Source of the DNA: Candidatus Eisenbacteria bacterium
GTDB taxonomy: Bacteria; Eisenbacteria; RBG-16-71-46; JACRLI01
Length of the DNA stretch: 64,000 bases
Direction: 5' to 3'
Assembly (NCBI GenBank): GCA_016235265.1
Contig: JACRLI010000004.1
Location: 62,001-126,000, forward strand
Shown here: one piece after another, positions 43,555-51,618 of the stretch
How positions within the stretch are numbered: the stretch's first letter is position 1
Layout: the number at the start of each line of letters is the position of its first letter
Translations under genes and position numbers: made by a program
Notes under the pieces: generated by a model
Told to the model about the DNA's origin: nothing
Seen by the model: only the letters and a program-made list of their open reading frames with translations
The model's database searches: none

Positions 43555-45936
43555 ATGACATTTGGATTCGGACCCAGGCGCGCGGTTTACATCGACATCG
43601 CGGCGGAACTGAAGGCGGGCAAGGCGCCGCTCACGGCCGCGGACGCGGGCCATTTCGAGGCCTTCGACGCCGTGTACCGCTCGCTGGTCGCGCTGTTGTT
43701 CAACTACGTGCCCCTCTCCGGGCACCCCGGCGGCTCCATCTCCTCCGGCCGCTTCGTCACCTCGCTGCTCTACGACGGGCTGGACTACGACCTTTCCAGC
43801 CCCGACCGCGAGGACGCCGACATTCTCTCCTACGCCGCCGGCCACAAGGCACTGGGCCTGTACGGACTGTGGGCGCTGCGCGACGAGATCGCGCGCATCG
43901 CCGCCCCGAAGCTGCTGCCCGCCGACGCGAAGCTGCGCCTGCGCATGGAGGACCTGCTGGGCTTCCGCCGCAACCCGGTGACGGCCACCCCCCTGTACCG
44001 GAAGTTCCAGGCCAAGCCCCTCGACGGCCACCCCACGCCGGCCACGCCGTTCGTGAAGCTCTCCACCGGCGCCTCCGGGGTGGGCGTATCCACTTCGCTG
44101 GGGCTGGCCTTCGGCGCCATGGACGCCTACGCCGCGGCCGCGCCGCGGGTGCACATCGTGGAGGGCGAAGGCGGCATGACTCCCGGCCGCGTGGCCGAGG
44201 CGCTCGCCGCGGCGGGCACCGCCTCGCTGGGTAACGCGTTCCTGCACGTGGACTGGAACCAGGCCTCCATTGACTCGAACCAGGTGTGCCGCGACGGCGA
44301 CAAGCCGGGCGACTACGTGCAGTGGACCCCCGCGGAGCTGTGCTACCTGCACGACTGGAACGTGGTGTTCGTGGAGGACGGCCGCGACTTCCAGCAGGTG
44401 ATCGCCGCGCAGCGCCGCGCGGTGGCAATCCAGAACGGACAGCCCACTGCGGTCGTGTACCGCACCACCAAGGGCTGGCAGTACGGCATCGAGGGCCGCG
44501 CCTCGCACGGCGCCGGCCACAAGCTGTGTTCCGACGGATTCCACGCGGCCGTGGCACCCCTGCTCGCGAAGACCGGCGCCACATTGCCGGCGTGCGAGGC
44601 CAACGCCCAGCGCTGCAGCGGCGGCGCGAAGCCCGAGGTCATGGAGGAGTGCTTCTGGGAGGCCCTCGGCGTGATCCGCGCGGCGCTCGAGCAGGACCGC
44701 GCCACCACCGACTTCCTGGCCGCCCGGCTGACCGGGGCGAAGGACCGGCTCGCCCGGCTGGCCCGCAAGCCGCGCGCCGGCGGTCCGGATCTCGCGCCGG
44801 CGTACGCCGCGGCCGCGAAGGCCCACGCGCACGTCCCCGACGAGGTGGCGCTGCAGCCCGGCGAAAGCACCACGCTGCGCGGTGAGCTGGGCCGCGTGCT
44901 GAACCACTACAACAGCCTCTCGAAGGGTGCGCTACTGGCGGCCGCCGCGGACCTGCTCGGCTCCACCAGCGTGAACGTGGTGGGCAAGGGCTTCCCCGAG
45001 GGCTTCTTCAACGCGAAGACCAACCCCGGCGCGCGGATGCTCTCCACCGGCGGCATCTGCGAGGACGCCATGTGCGGCATCCTGGCGGGCATCTCCTCGT
45101 TCGGGCATCACGTGGGCGTGGGCTCCTCCTACGGCGCGTTCCTGGCGCCGCTGGGCCACATCCCCGCGAGGCTGCACTGCATCGGCCAGCAGGCGCGGCA
45201 GGTGATCGCCCGCGAGCCGTACCGCCCGTTCATCATGGTGTGCGCGCACGCCGGGCTGAAGACCGGCGAGGACGGGCCCACGCACGCCGACCCGCAGGCC
45301 CTGCAGCTGCTGCAGGAGAACTTCCCGCGCGGCACCGCGATCACGCTCACCCCGTGGGACCCGGCGGAGATGTGGCCGCTGCTCTCCGCCGCGCTGACCC
45401 AGCGCCCGGCGGTGATCTCGCCGTTCGTGACGCGGCCCAACGAGAAGGTGCCCGACCGGAAGAAGCTGGGTCTGGCGCCGGCGTCGGCCTCCGCCACCGG
45501 CGTGTACCTGCTGCGCGCCGCCCGGGGCAACGGCGGCCACGGCGACGGCACGGTGGTGCTGCAGGAGAGCGGCGTCACCTACGCGTTCGTGGAGGGCGCG
45601 CTGCCGCTGCTGGAGAAGGAAGGCGTGGACCTGAACGTGTACTACGTGGCCAGCGCCGAGCTCTTCGACGCCCTGCCGCGCGCCGAGCAGGACCGCATCT
45701 TCCCCGAGTCGCGCGCGCGGGAGGCCATGGGTATCACCGGCTTCACCCTGCCCACGATGTACCGCTGGATCCTCTCGGAGCAGGGTCGAACCGCCACGCT
45801 GCACCCGTTCCTCAAGGGTCACTTCCTGGGCAGCGGCCAGGCCGACAAGGTGCTGGCCGAGGCCGGCCTGGACGGCGAGAGCCAGTTCCGGGCGATCCTC
45901 AAGTACGTGAAGGGTCGCCAGCCCCAGCCGCTGTAG
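43555..45936 (+). CDS. Large transketolase-like thiamine diphosphate enzyme
   Basis: The 793-residue protein has the three transketolase domains. The N-terminal one has LSGHPGGSISSGR and the cofactor stretch EGEGGMTPGRVAEAL...VDWNQASID. The pyrimidine-binding domain has STGGICEDAMCGILAGISSF and GEDGPTHADPQAL. A C-terminal domain follows. It is about 120-150 residues longer than ordinary transketolase, and its GDG-like box is altered. Phosphoketolase was considered and is less fitting. The ATG at 43555 has AAAAAGGAGCGATGCC upstream. It is monocistronic, with a terminator facing the microcompartment gene. Confidence 0.8.
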   Translation: MTFGFGPRRAVYIDIAAELKAGKAPLTAADAGHFEAFDAVYRSLVALLFNYVPLSGHPGGSISSGRFVTSLLYDGLDYDLSSPDREDADILSYAAGHKALGLYGLWALRDEIARIAAPKLLPADAKLRLRMEDLLGFRRNPVTATPLYRKFQAKPLDGHPTPATPFVKLSTGASGVGVSTSLGLAFGAMDAYAAAAPRVHIVEGEGGMTPGRVAEALAAAGTASLGNAFLHVDWNQASIDSNQVCRDGDKPGDYVQWTPAELCYLHDWNVVFVEDGRDFQQVIAAQRRAVAIQNGQPTAVVYRTTKGWQYGIEGRASHGAGHKLCSDGFHAAVAPLLAKTGATLPACEANAQRCSGGAKPEVMEECFWEALGVIRAALEQDRATTDFLAARLTGAKDRLARLARKPRAGGPDLAPAYAAAAKAHAHVPDEVALQPGESTTLRGELGRVLNHYNSLSKGALLAAAADLLGSTSVNVVGKGFPEGFFNAKTNPGARMLSTGGICEDAMCGILAGISSFGHHVGVGSSYGAFLAPLGHIPARLHCIGQQARQVIAREPYRPFIMVCAHAGLKTGEDGPTHADPQALQLLQENFPRGTAITLTPWDPAEMWPLLSAALTQRPAVISPFVTRPNEKVPDRKKLGLAPASASATGVYLLRAARGNGGHGDGTVVLQESGVTYAFVEGALPLLEKEGVDLNVYYVASAELFDALPRAEQDRIFPESRAREAMGITGFTLPTMYRWILSEQGRTATLHPFLKGHFLGSGQADKVLAEAGLDGESQFRAILKYVKGRQPQPL

Positions 45937-46051
45937 GGCGGCGCTGCGGTGGCCTCGTGCGCGTGGCGCCGCACGGCAGGCCCCCCGGCGGCGCGGCGCG
46001 GCTGCGAGGCGCCGGGCGGGCCACCTTCGCCGGGCAGGACCCACGAATAGA

Positions 46052-46090
46052 AACGGGGTGGCCGAAGGGCCGCCCCGTTCGCTTGTCTTT
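46052..46090. terminator. Bidirectional terminator between the transketolase-like gene and eutN
   Basis: A 12-pair stem, AACGGGGTGGCC with GGCCGCCCCGTT and loop GAAG, is followed by CGCTTGTCTTT on the plus strand and by TCTATTC on the minus strand. It lies between convergent genes. Confidence 0.75.
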
Positions 46091-46101
46091 CTGCCGCCGC
46101 G

Positions 46102-46371
46102 CTATTCCACGTCCACGTGGTCCACCACCCCCACGATCATCGTGCGCACCGGCTCGCGGTTCCCGCCCAGGATCTGCGAGGCGCCGTTGCCCTCGTCCAG
46201 GATCAGCACCTTCTCGCCGGGCCCGGCGCCCACCTTGTCGAGCGCGATCATCGGCTGGCCCGTCGGCTTGTCGTGCTCACCCACCACCTGCACCAGCAGC
46301 AGCTTGTGGTTGCAGATGGGGCAGATCTTGACGGTGGACACCACCTCGCCGACGACGTAGCCGAGTTTCAT
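46102..46371 (-). CDS. eutN: Bacterial microcompartment vertex protein (EutN/CcmL family)
   Basis: The 89 residues match the pentameric shell-vertex family: MKLGYVVGEVVSTVKICPIC at the start, LLLVQVVGEHDKPTGQPMIA, VGAGPGEKVLILDEGNGASQ, and TMIVGVVDHVDV at the end. These proteins cap the corners of protein shells. No hexameric shell (BMC-H/T) gene is in this window, so the rest of the shell must be encoded elsewhere. AGGGGCATTC precedes the ATG. It lies 8 bases after a toxin/antitoxin-like pair on the same strand. Confidence 0.92.
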   Translation of the reverse strand: MKLGYVVGEVVSTVKICPICNHKLLLVQVVGEHDKPTGQPMIALDKVGAGPGEKVLILDEGNGASQILGGNREPVRTMIVGVVDHVDVE

Positions 46372-46379
46372 GAATGCCC

Positions 46380-46649
46380 CTATGCCGCCCTGAGGGGCGA
46401 CAGATCCGCGACGGGAATCGGGGGGAATCCCAACCGACGCAACACGCGGTTCAGAGTGGCCGCCGTCACCTTGCCTGGGGCGGTCATCTCGATCCCGATG
46501 GCCTTCCCGCGCCGGTTGAAATCAACGAGCAGGCCCGCAGCCGCCTTCTCCGTACGGCAGCTACGGTCCCGGGGAGCGCGCGGCAGATATAGATAGGCGG
46601 CCAGCGGCCGCCCATGCCGGTAGGTGATCTCAAGATAGGATTCGATCAT
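46380..46649 (-). CDS. DUF2283-like small protein (antitoxin-like)
   Basis: The 89 residues include YLEITYRHGRPLAAYLYLP and the family-like core GLLVDFNRRGKAIGIEM. That is the DUF2283 pattern often found beside DUF4258 or RelE-like toxins. The start overlaps the upstream stop by 4 bases. Which of the two is toxin or antitoxin is inference. Confidence 0.6.
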   Translation of the reverse strand: MIESYLEITYRHGRPLAAYLYLPRAPRDRSCRTEKAAAGLLVDFNRRGKAIGIEMTAPGKVTAATLNRVLRRLGFPPIPVADLSPLRAA

Positions 46650-46918
46650 CGTCGTTCCTTCTGCACCGGATAGGCTGTAATGACTACTAGCAGCGACGCG
46701 ACCAGATCAGGCTCCACCACAATCTCCCAGGGGCGATTGGCATGCCGCGTCAGTGCGCGCCATCTCCCTGCGGCGACGTCCCGGCGCAGGGACGAGGCTC
46801 TCCCAAGCATAGCCCTCAGGTCCACTTCTGAGAAGCACCTGTCCTCCATCCGCTTCAAGAGATGTGGGGTCAGTTCCAACTCCCAGTGCCACCACCGGGG
46901 CCACTTGCTCCGTGGCAT
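46646..46918 (-). CDS. DUF4258-like small protein (toxin-like)
   Basis: The 90-residue product has the DUF4258 opening LTPHLLKRMEDRCFSEVDLR, a basic middle (RDVAAGRWRALTRHANRP) and a beta strand ending LLVVITAYPVQKE. That resembles small RelE/BrnT-fold RNases. It is coupled to the DUF2283-like gene. The ATG at 46918 has only a weak ribosome site. The 171 bases upstream hold nothing recognised. Confidence 0.55.
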   Translation of the reverse strand: MPRSKWPRWWHWELELTPHLLKRMEDRCFSEVDLRAMLGRASSLRRDVAAGRWRALTRHANRPWEIVVEPDLVASLLVVITAYPVQKERR

Positions 46919-47089
46919 TTGGTGTCTCGGTTACCCGCGGGGGTCTGGTCCTGCCGTGGGGTCGGGCGCAAGCGGAGTTACTTCTTCGAATTCGAGGGAA
47001 CAACACGGGAGGCGTGTGGGAATCGAATTCCAATCGGAGAGACGTGCTTCGGCGGCCGGCGAGCACCGGCGTGGCCTACTGGTTCGAGC

Positions 47090-47740
47090 TTACCCCTCCG
47101 TGCCGCTCCGGGTCTTCACCGACCCGGTTTCTCGACACAACAGGTCGAGGACCTCCTCGACCTCGTCGGAACCGTCCAGGTCCCTCAGACCATTGGTGTC
47201 GATGCGGTGCACGCGCACGGTGGAGGAGATCTCGTCGGCCCAGCGCTCGTAGCTCTTCTCCAGGCGCGCGAGATAGTCGGCGCTGATGGTGCGCTCGCAC
47301 TCCCGGCCGCGCTTGGCGATGCGCTTGAGCAGCGTGTCGGGGTGCGCCCGCAGGTAGATCACCATGCTGGGCGGACGGAACTCGGACAGGATCCGCTCAT
47401 ATTCCTCGCGGTACTGCCGGTGTTCCTCGGAGGAGATGTAGCCCATGTCGAACAGCCCGCGCTCGAACACCTCCGCGTCCTCGTAGATGGTGCGGTCCTG
47501 GATGAAGTGATCCGCCGAGAGCATCATGCGGCGCTGGAAATCGGCGCGGTGCTCCAGGAAGTAGAGCTGCGAGCGAAGCGCCCACGTCTTCATGTCGCCG
47601 TAGAACTTCGCCAGGTAGGGGTTCTCGATCGCGGGTTCGAAGTATGCGATCCAGCCGAGGCGCTGGTGGATGAGGCGTGTCAGGTAGGTCTTGCCGACGC
47701 CGATGTTGCCGGCGATCGCCAGGAAGAAGGGCTGTCCCAT
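47090..47740 (-). CDS. Deoxynucleoside kinase
   Basis: The 216 residues have the P-loop AGNIGVGKTYLTRLI, the substrate Glu in FEPAIENPYLAKFYGD, the DRS-like DRTIYEDAEVF, and the lid ERTISADYLARLEKSYERW. This is the bacterial deoxyadenosine/deoxyguanosine kinase family, which salvages deoxynucleosides by 5'-phosphorylation. The ATG at 47740 is preferred to one at 47749, which lies inside the -10 element. No ribosome site is present, so the mRNA is probably leaderless. Confidence 0.9.
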   Translation of the reverse strand: MGQPFFLAIAGNIGVGKTYLTRLIHQRLGWIAYFEPAIENPYLAKFYGDMKTWALRSQLYFLEHRADFQRRMMLSADHFIQDRTIYEDAEVFERGLFDMGYISSEEHRQYREEYERILSEFRPPSMVIYLRAHPDTLLKRIAKRGRECERTISADYLARLEKSYERWADEISSTVRVHRIDTNGLRDLDGSDEVEEVLDLLCRETGSVKTRSGTEG

Positions 47741-47747
47741 GGCGGGC

Positions 47748-47777
47748 ATTATCGCACCGCGAAGAAGGCGGGTTCAA
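47748..47777 (-). promoter_or_regulatory. Sigma-70-type promoter giving a leaderless deoxynucleoside kinase mRNA
   Basis: On the minus strand TTGAAC (47777-47772), an 18-base spacer and GATAAT (47753-47748) end 7 bases before the ATG at 47740. Confidence 0.6.
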
Positions 47778-47974
47778 GGAATGCGGCGCACCGGCCCGAA
47801 AAAAATCGCCGGCCAGGCCGCCGCGGGGCAGTGAGGCCCTCGCGGACGGCGCAGCCGGCGAAAGATATCCACCGCCGGGAGCGTTTCCCGGTTCCCCGGG
47901 GTCACCGGGGCGGGTTATCCACCGCCGGGGCGGCGGACGACGCGGGGTCCTGCGCCGCCCGCCGCCCGCGGACG

Positions 47975-48538
47975 TCAGTCGTCGTTCTTGTCGCGCCCGC
48001 GGTGGCCGTGCCGCTCGCGCTTCTCGTCGCGCCGCGCCTCCCGCCAGTCCTCACGGGCATGGCGGCGGTCGTCGCGCCGATGGTCACGCCATTCGCGGCC
48101 GCGCCATCCGTGGTTCTCGCGCCACTGGCTGGCGGACACGTGCCGGTAGTGGCGGTAGCGCGGGCCCACCTGGATCACCTCGCGCGGGATGACGTTGACG
48201 TTGATGCAGGCCCACGGGCCGCGCCACCCGCGGGAGCGGTACCAGTACCCTTCACGGTAGGCGTACCACCAGGGGCCGGCGCAGTAGACGTCGGCGTCGT
48301 CGTAGTCACCCACGAAGTAGATCCCGGTGCCGGCGATCCCGGAGCGGCGCGGCTCGGACTGGAACAGGATCCGGGCGGGCGGGGCATTCACATCCACCGA
48401 GACGCGGACCACGGCGCCCGCCGCAGCCGGCGTAAGCACCATCCCAAGGCAGAGCAGGAGAGCCGCTTTTGCGAATCCGGAGGTAGGCGTGCCGGCCAGT
48501 CCGGCCGGACGGTCTGTGCGCGATGTGAGGGTCTTCAT
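47975..48538 (-). CDS. Exported, aromatic- and Arg-rich protein of unknown function
   Basis: The 187-residue product has a signal peptide (about residues 20-42, FAKAALLLCLGMVLTPAAAG). A Trp/Tyr-rich block follows (DVYCAGPWWYAYREGYWYRS, then GWRGPWACINVNVIP). It ends in an Arg/His/Asp-rich tail of about 50 residues. Proteins with such a WYxYREGYWYRS block are common secreted unknowns. The ATG follows GGAGGAAACTACA. Its promoter region is shared with mntR on the other strand. Confidence 0.75.
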   Translation of the reverse strand: MKTLTSRTDRPAGLAGTPTSGFAKAALLLCLGMVLTPAAAGAVVRVSVDVNAPPARILFQSEPRRSGIAGTGIYFVGDYDDADVYCAGPWWYAYREGYWYRSRGWRGPWACINVNVIPREVIQVGPRYRHYRHVSASQWRENHGWRGREWRDHRRDDRRHAREDWREARRDEKRERHGHRGRDKNDD

Positions 48539-48803
48539 TGTAGTTTCCTCCACGTTCGGCCTTCGGGGGTCTGGCACCTCACCTGCCGCGTATTGCATAG
48601 GCCATGCCGGAACCGGCGGCCCGACTCGAAACCCGGCTTCCATTGCAGGAACGGTAGTTACGAGCACCATGGCCAGGCGGCAAACGCAAACGGCGGAACT
48701 CCGGGTGGCAGTTGGTACACACCGGTGCCGCAGCAGGGACACACGGCTTGAGAGGGGCCTACCAGGCTCAAGTTGGGGCCCGCTCCGGCCGAAATTTAGA
48801 TTG
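48539..48803. other. Divergent gap before mntR
   Basis: About 320 bases separate the exported-protein gene and mntR. Apart from the DtxR-type operator at its right end and a weak TTGGGG-N18-TAGATT pair (48773-48802) that could serve mntR, I see no gene or repeat. Confidence 0.35.
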
Positions 48804-48823
48804 ACCTAACTTTAGAATTAGGT
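48804..48823. promoter_or_regulatory. Candidate MntR/DtxR operator
   Basis: ACCTAA-N8-TTAGGT is a perfect inverted repeat in an otherwise unusually A/T-rich patch. It ends 36 bases before the mntR start. DtxR-family regulators recognise TTAGG/CCTAA half-sites, so autoregulation of the mntR-mntH unit is likely. Confidence 0.7.
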
Positions 48824-48859
48824 GACCCTGAATTCATGCGTTCCATGGAGCCCGAGCCC

Positions 48860-49642
48860 ATGCACAGCCCGACGGTCGAGAACTACCTCAAGGCGCTGTA
48901 CCTGCTGGCCGTCCCCGGCCGGGGAGTGAGCACCTCCCGGCTGGCCTCGCGGTTGGAGATCCGCGCCGCGTCCGTGACCCACATGCTGCGGCGGCTGGCC
49001 GACGCGCGCCTGGTGGCCTACGAGCGCTACCGGGGCGCCACCCTGACGCCGGAGGGCGAGCGCGCCGCCACCGCGGTGGTGCGGCGCCACCGGATTCTCG
49101 AACAGTTCCTGCACCGGATGTGCGGGTTGCCGCTGGACCAGGTGCACCTCGAGGCCGAGAAACTCGAGCACGCCGCCTCCGACGCCTTCGTGGACGCCCT
49201 GGATCGCCTGCTCGGCCACCCGGTGCTGGACCCGCACGGCGATCCCATCCCCGACCGCACCGGTCGCGTGCGCGGCGACGCGTCGCACCCCCTGGACGAG
49301 CTCGAGGCCGGCACGGTCGCGGTGGTGAGCCGCGTCGAGGATTCCCGCCTGGAGGCGCTGCGGCACCTGGTGAGCCTGGGGCTTGTCCCCGGCGCGCGCA
49401 TCACCCTCCTCCGCCGACTGGAGTTCGACGGCTCCGTGGAGTTGCAGGTGGGCCGCACGCGGGTGGTGCTGAGCCGCGAGCTGGCGCGCACCCTCCGCGT
49501 GGCCCGCAATGTCACCTACCGGGGCCGCGCCGCGGCCGGGGACGCGCCGGGGACGCCTGAAGCCGGAGCCGCACGCCAGGGATCTTCGCGCGGCCCCGGC
49601 CCGCGGAAGCCCGCGCCCCCCGATCCGGAAGGCAGGCCATGA
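48860..49642 (+). CDS. mntR: DtxR/MntR-family metal-dependent regulator
   Basis: The 260-residue protein has the winged-helix domain (MHSPTVENYLKALYLLAV and IRAASVTHMLRRLADARLVA), the metal-binding dimer domain (VVRRHRILEQFLHRMCGLPL and EAEKLEHAASDAFVDALDRL) and a C-terminal FeoA/SH3-like domain. A Pro/Ala-rich tail ends it. The ATG at 48860 fits the family start and has GGAG nine bases upstream; ATGs at 48836 and 48845 lack ribosome sites. It overlaps mntH by 4 bases, which argues for manganese. Confidence 0.9.
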   Translation: MHSPTVENYLKALYLLAVPGRGVSTSRLASRLEIRAASVTHMLRRLADARLVAYERYRGATLTPEGERAATAVVRRHRILEQFLHRMCGLPLDQVHLEAEKLEHAASDAFVDALDRLLGHPVLDPHGDPIPDRTGRVRGDASHPLDELEAGTVAVVSRVEDSRLEALRHLVSLGLVPGARITLLRRLEFDGSVELQVGRTRVVLSRELARTLRVARNVTYRGRAAAGDAPGTPEAGAARQGSSRGPGPRKPAPPDPEGRP

Positions 49643-51072
49643 GCCCGGACGACCCGCGCGATCCCACTCGCACCACCGAACCGGACGCGGCTGGCTCGGA
49701 GACCCCGGAGGGCGCCATCCCCTCGCTCGAGGGCCTCCACGGCTCGGTGGAGGTCCCCCACCACTCGGAGAGCTTCGTGCGCCAGTGGCGGGCGTTCGTG
49801 GGCCCCGCGGTGCTGATCAGCGTGGGCTACATGGACCCGGGCAACTGGGGCACCGACCTCATGGGCGGAGCGCAGTACAAGTTCGACCTGCTGTGGGTCG
49901 TGGGCGTGGCCAGTCTGATGGCGGTCTTCATGCAGGTGATCTCGGCGCGGCTGGGCGTGGTCACCGGCAAGGACCTGGCCCAGTGCTGCCGCGACTGGTA
50001 CCCGGCCTGGACGCGCTGGCCCAACTGGATCCTGACCGAGCTGGCCATCGGCGCGTGCGACCTGGCCGAGGTGCTGGGCAGCGCGGTGGCGCTGAATCTG
50101 CTGTTCCACATCCCGCTGCTGTGGGCGGTGATCATCACCGCGTTCGACGTGATGCTGCTGCTGGCGCTGCAGAAATCGGGGATGCGCACCATCGAGGCGG
50201 TGGTGATGGTGCTGGTGGCCACCATCTCCGTGTGCTACTTCATCGAGATCTTCGTGTTGCAGCAGACGCGGCCCGACTTCCTGGAGATGGCCCGCGCCAT
50301 GTCCACGCCCGGGTTCCGCCAGGCCGGCATGCTGTACGTGGCGGTGGGCATCATCGGCGCCACGGTGATGCCGCACAACCTGTACCTGCACTCCGCGCTG
50401 GTGCAGTCGCGCAACTTCCAGCGCGACGAGCCCTCGGTGCGCCGCGCCATCCGGTTCAACACCATCGACTCCACCGTGGCGCTGAGCATCGCCTTCCTGG
50501 TGAACGCTTCCATCCTGGTGCTCGCGGCGCTGGTGTTCCACGGCAAGACCCAGGTCACGGTCCCCGGCGGCGGCACGGTGGTGTTCGGCCCGGACAGCGA
50601 CTGGATCCGCGTGGCCTACCTGACGCTGGCGCCGCTGCTGGGCGCCACCGCCGCCAGCACGCTCTTCGCCGTGGCCCTGCTGGCCAGCGGCCAGAGCAGC
50701 ACCATCACCGGCACGCTGGCCGGCCAGGTGGTCATGGAGGGGTTCATGACCTGGCGCATCGCGCCGTGGGTGCGCCGCGTGATCACGCGCGGGCTCGCCA
50801 TCCTGCCCGCGGTGGTGATCATCGCGGTGCGCGGCGACAGCAGCGTCACGGACCTGCTGACCCTGAGCCAGGTGGTCCTCGCGCTCCAACTCCCCCTGGC
50901 GATGTTTCCCCTGCTACACTTCACCAGTTCCCGGAAGCGGATGGGCAAGTGGAAGCTGGGGGGCGTGCTGCTGGTCGGCGGCTGGGCCAGCGCCTTCCTG
51001 ATCACCGCGATGGACCTCTACGGCCTGCCGTCGTCCGTCCACACGGCATGGCACGTGATCACGGGACGATAG
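49639..51072 (+). CDS. mntH: Nramp-family divalent metal transporter
   Basis: The 477-residue membrane protein has about 11 helices, the TM1 metal motif YMDPGNWGTDL, and the TM6 motif TVMPHNLYLHSALVQSR. These are the hallmarks of proton-coupled Mn(II)/Fe(II) Nramp importers. It has a hydrophilic N-terminus of about 45 residues. Translational coupling to mntR supports manganese import under DtxR-type control. Confidence 0.93.
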   Translation: MSPDDPRDPTRTTEPDAAGSETPEGAIPSLEGLHGSVEVPHHSESFVRQWRAFVGPAVLISVGYMDPGNWGTDLMGGAQYKFDLLWVVGVASLMAVFMQVISARLGVVTGKDLAQCCRDWYPAWTRWPNWILTELAIGACDLAEVLGSAVALNLLFHIPLLWAVIITAFDVMLLLALQKSGMRTIEAVVMVLVATISVCYFIEIFVLQQTRPDFLEMARAMSTPGFRQAGMLYVAVGIIGATVMPHNLYLHSALVQSRNFQRDEPSVRRAIRFNTIDSTVALSIAFLVNASILVLAALVFHGKTQVTVPGGGTVVFGPDSDWIRVAYLTLAPLLGATAASTLFAVALLASGQSSTITGTLAGQVVMEGFMTWRIAPWVRRVITRGLAILPAVVIIAVRGDSSVTDLLTLSQVVLALQLPLAMFPLLHFTSSRKRMGKWKLGGVLLVGGWASAFLITAMDLYGLPSSVHTAWHVITGR

Positions 51073-51099
51073 CGGCGCGACCAGGCCCCGGAGGAGCGC

Positions 51100-51516
51100 A
51101 TGTACCAGAAGATCCTCATCACCGTGGACCACACGCCCACCGACCGCGCCATCCTGGACCACGTGAAGCCGATGGCGAAGCTCATGAACAGTCGCGTGGT
51201 GCTGCTGCACGTGGCCACCGGCTGGGCGGCGCAGTGGTACGGAGCCGACGGCGTGAGCGAGGAGATCCGCGAGGACCAGGCCTACCTCGAGAAGGTGAAG
51301 GCCGAGTTCGAGGCGGAGGCGATCCCCGTGGAGACGCACCTGGCGTTCGGCGACCCGGTGAAGGAGATCGTGCGCTGGGTCCAGGAACAGGGCTGCGACC
51401 TCATCGCCATGAGCACCCACGGCCATCGCTTCCTGGCCGACATCTTCCTCGGCGCCACCGCCTCCAAGGTCCAGCACCAGGTGAGCGTGCCGGTCCTGCT
51501 GCTGAGGGCGTGGTAG
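51100..51516 (+). CDS. Universal stress protein (UspA family)
   Basis: The 138 residues are one Usp domain: YQKILITVDHTPTDRAILDH at the start, VVLLHVATGWAAQWYG, and the ATP-binding-type end DLIAMSTHGHRFLADIFLGA with VPVLLLRAW. The G-x2-G-x9-G(S/T) site is only partly kept. It lies 27 bases after mntH behind GGAGGAGCGC, probably in the same transcript. Confidence 0.9.
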   Translation: MYQKILITVDHTPTDRAILDHVKPMAKLMNSRVVLLHVATGWAAQWYGADGVSEEIREDQAYLEKVKAEFEAEAIPVETHLAFGDPVKEIVRWVQEQGCDLIAMSTHGHRFLADIFLGATASKVQHQVSVPVLLLRAW

Positions 51517-51578
51517 GGCGAGGGCATCCCCCCGCCGGCATCCACGCGCCCCGGATCCACGCGCCCGACACCCCCGCC

Positions 51579-51606
51579 TTGCCGCATCCCGCCTCCCGGT
51601 GATACC
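51579..51606 (+). promoter_or_regulatory. Sigma-70-type promoter candidate for rpiB-deoC
   Basis: TTGCCG (51579-51584) and GATACC (51601-51606) are 16 bases apart. The rpiB ATG is 13 bases further on with no ribosome site, so the leader would be very short. Confidence 0.4.
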
Positions 51607-51618
51607 TTCGGCCTTCCC

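Noticed and set aside
43555..45936. Phosphoketolase assignment
   Set aside because: Length is similar, but the conserved phosphoketolase segments are absent and the GHPGGS, GEDGPTH and cofactor blocks follow the transketolase pattern.
47865..47929. Two DnaA-box-like TATCCACC direct repeats as a replication origin
   Set aside because: Both differ from TTATCCACA at the last base, only two occur, and no dnaA, dnaN or A/T-rich unwinding region is near.
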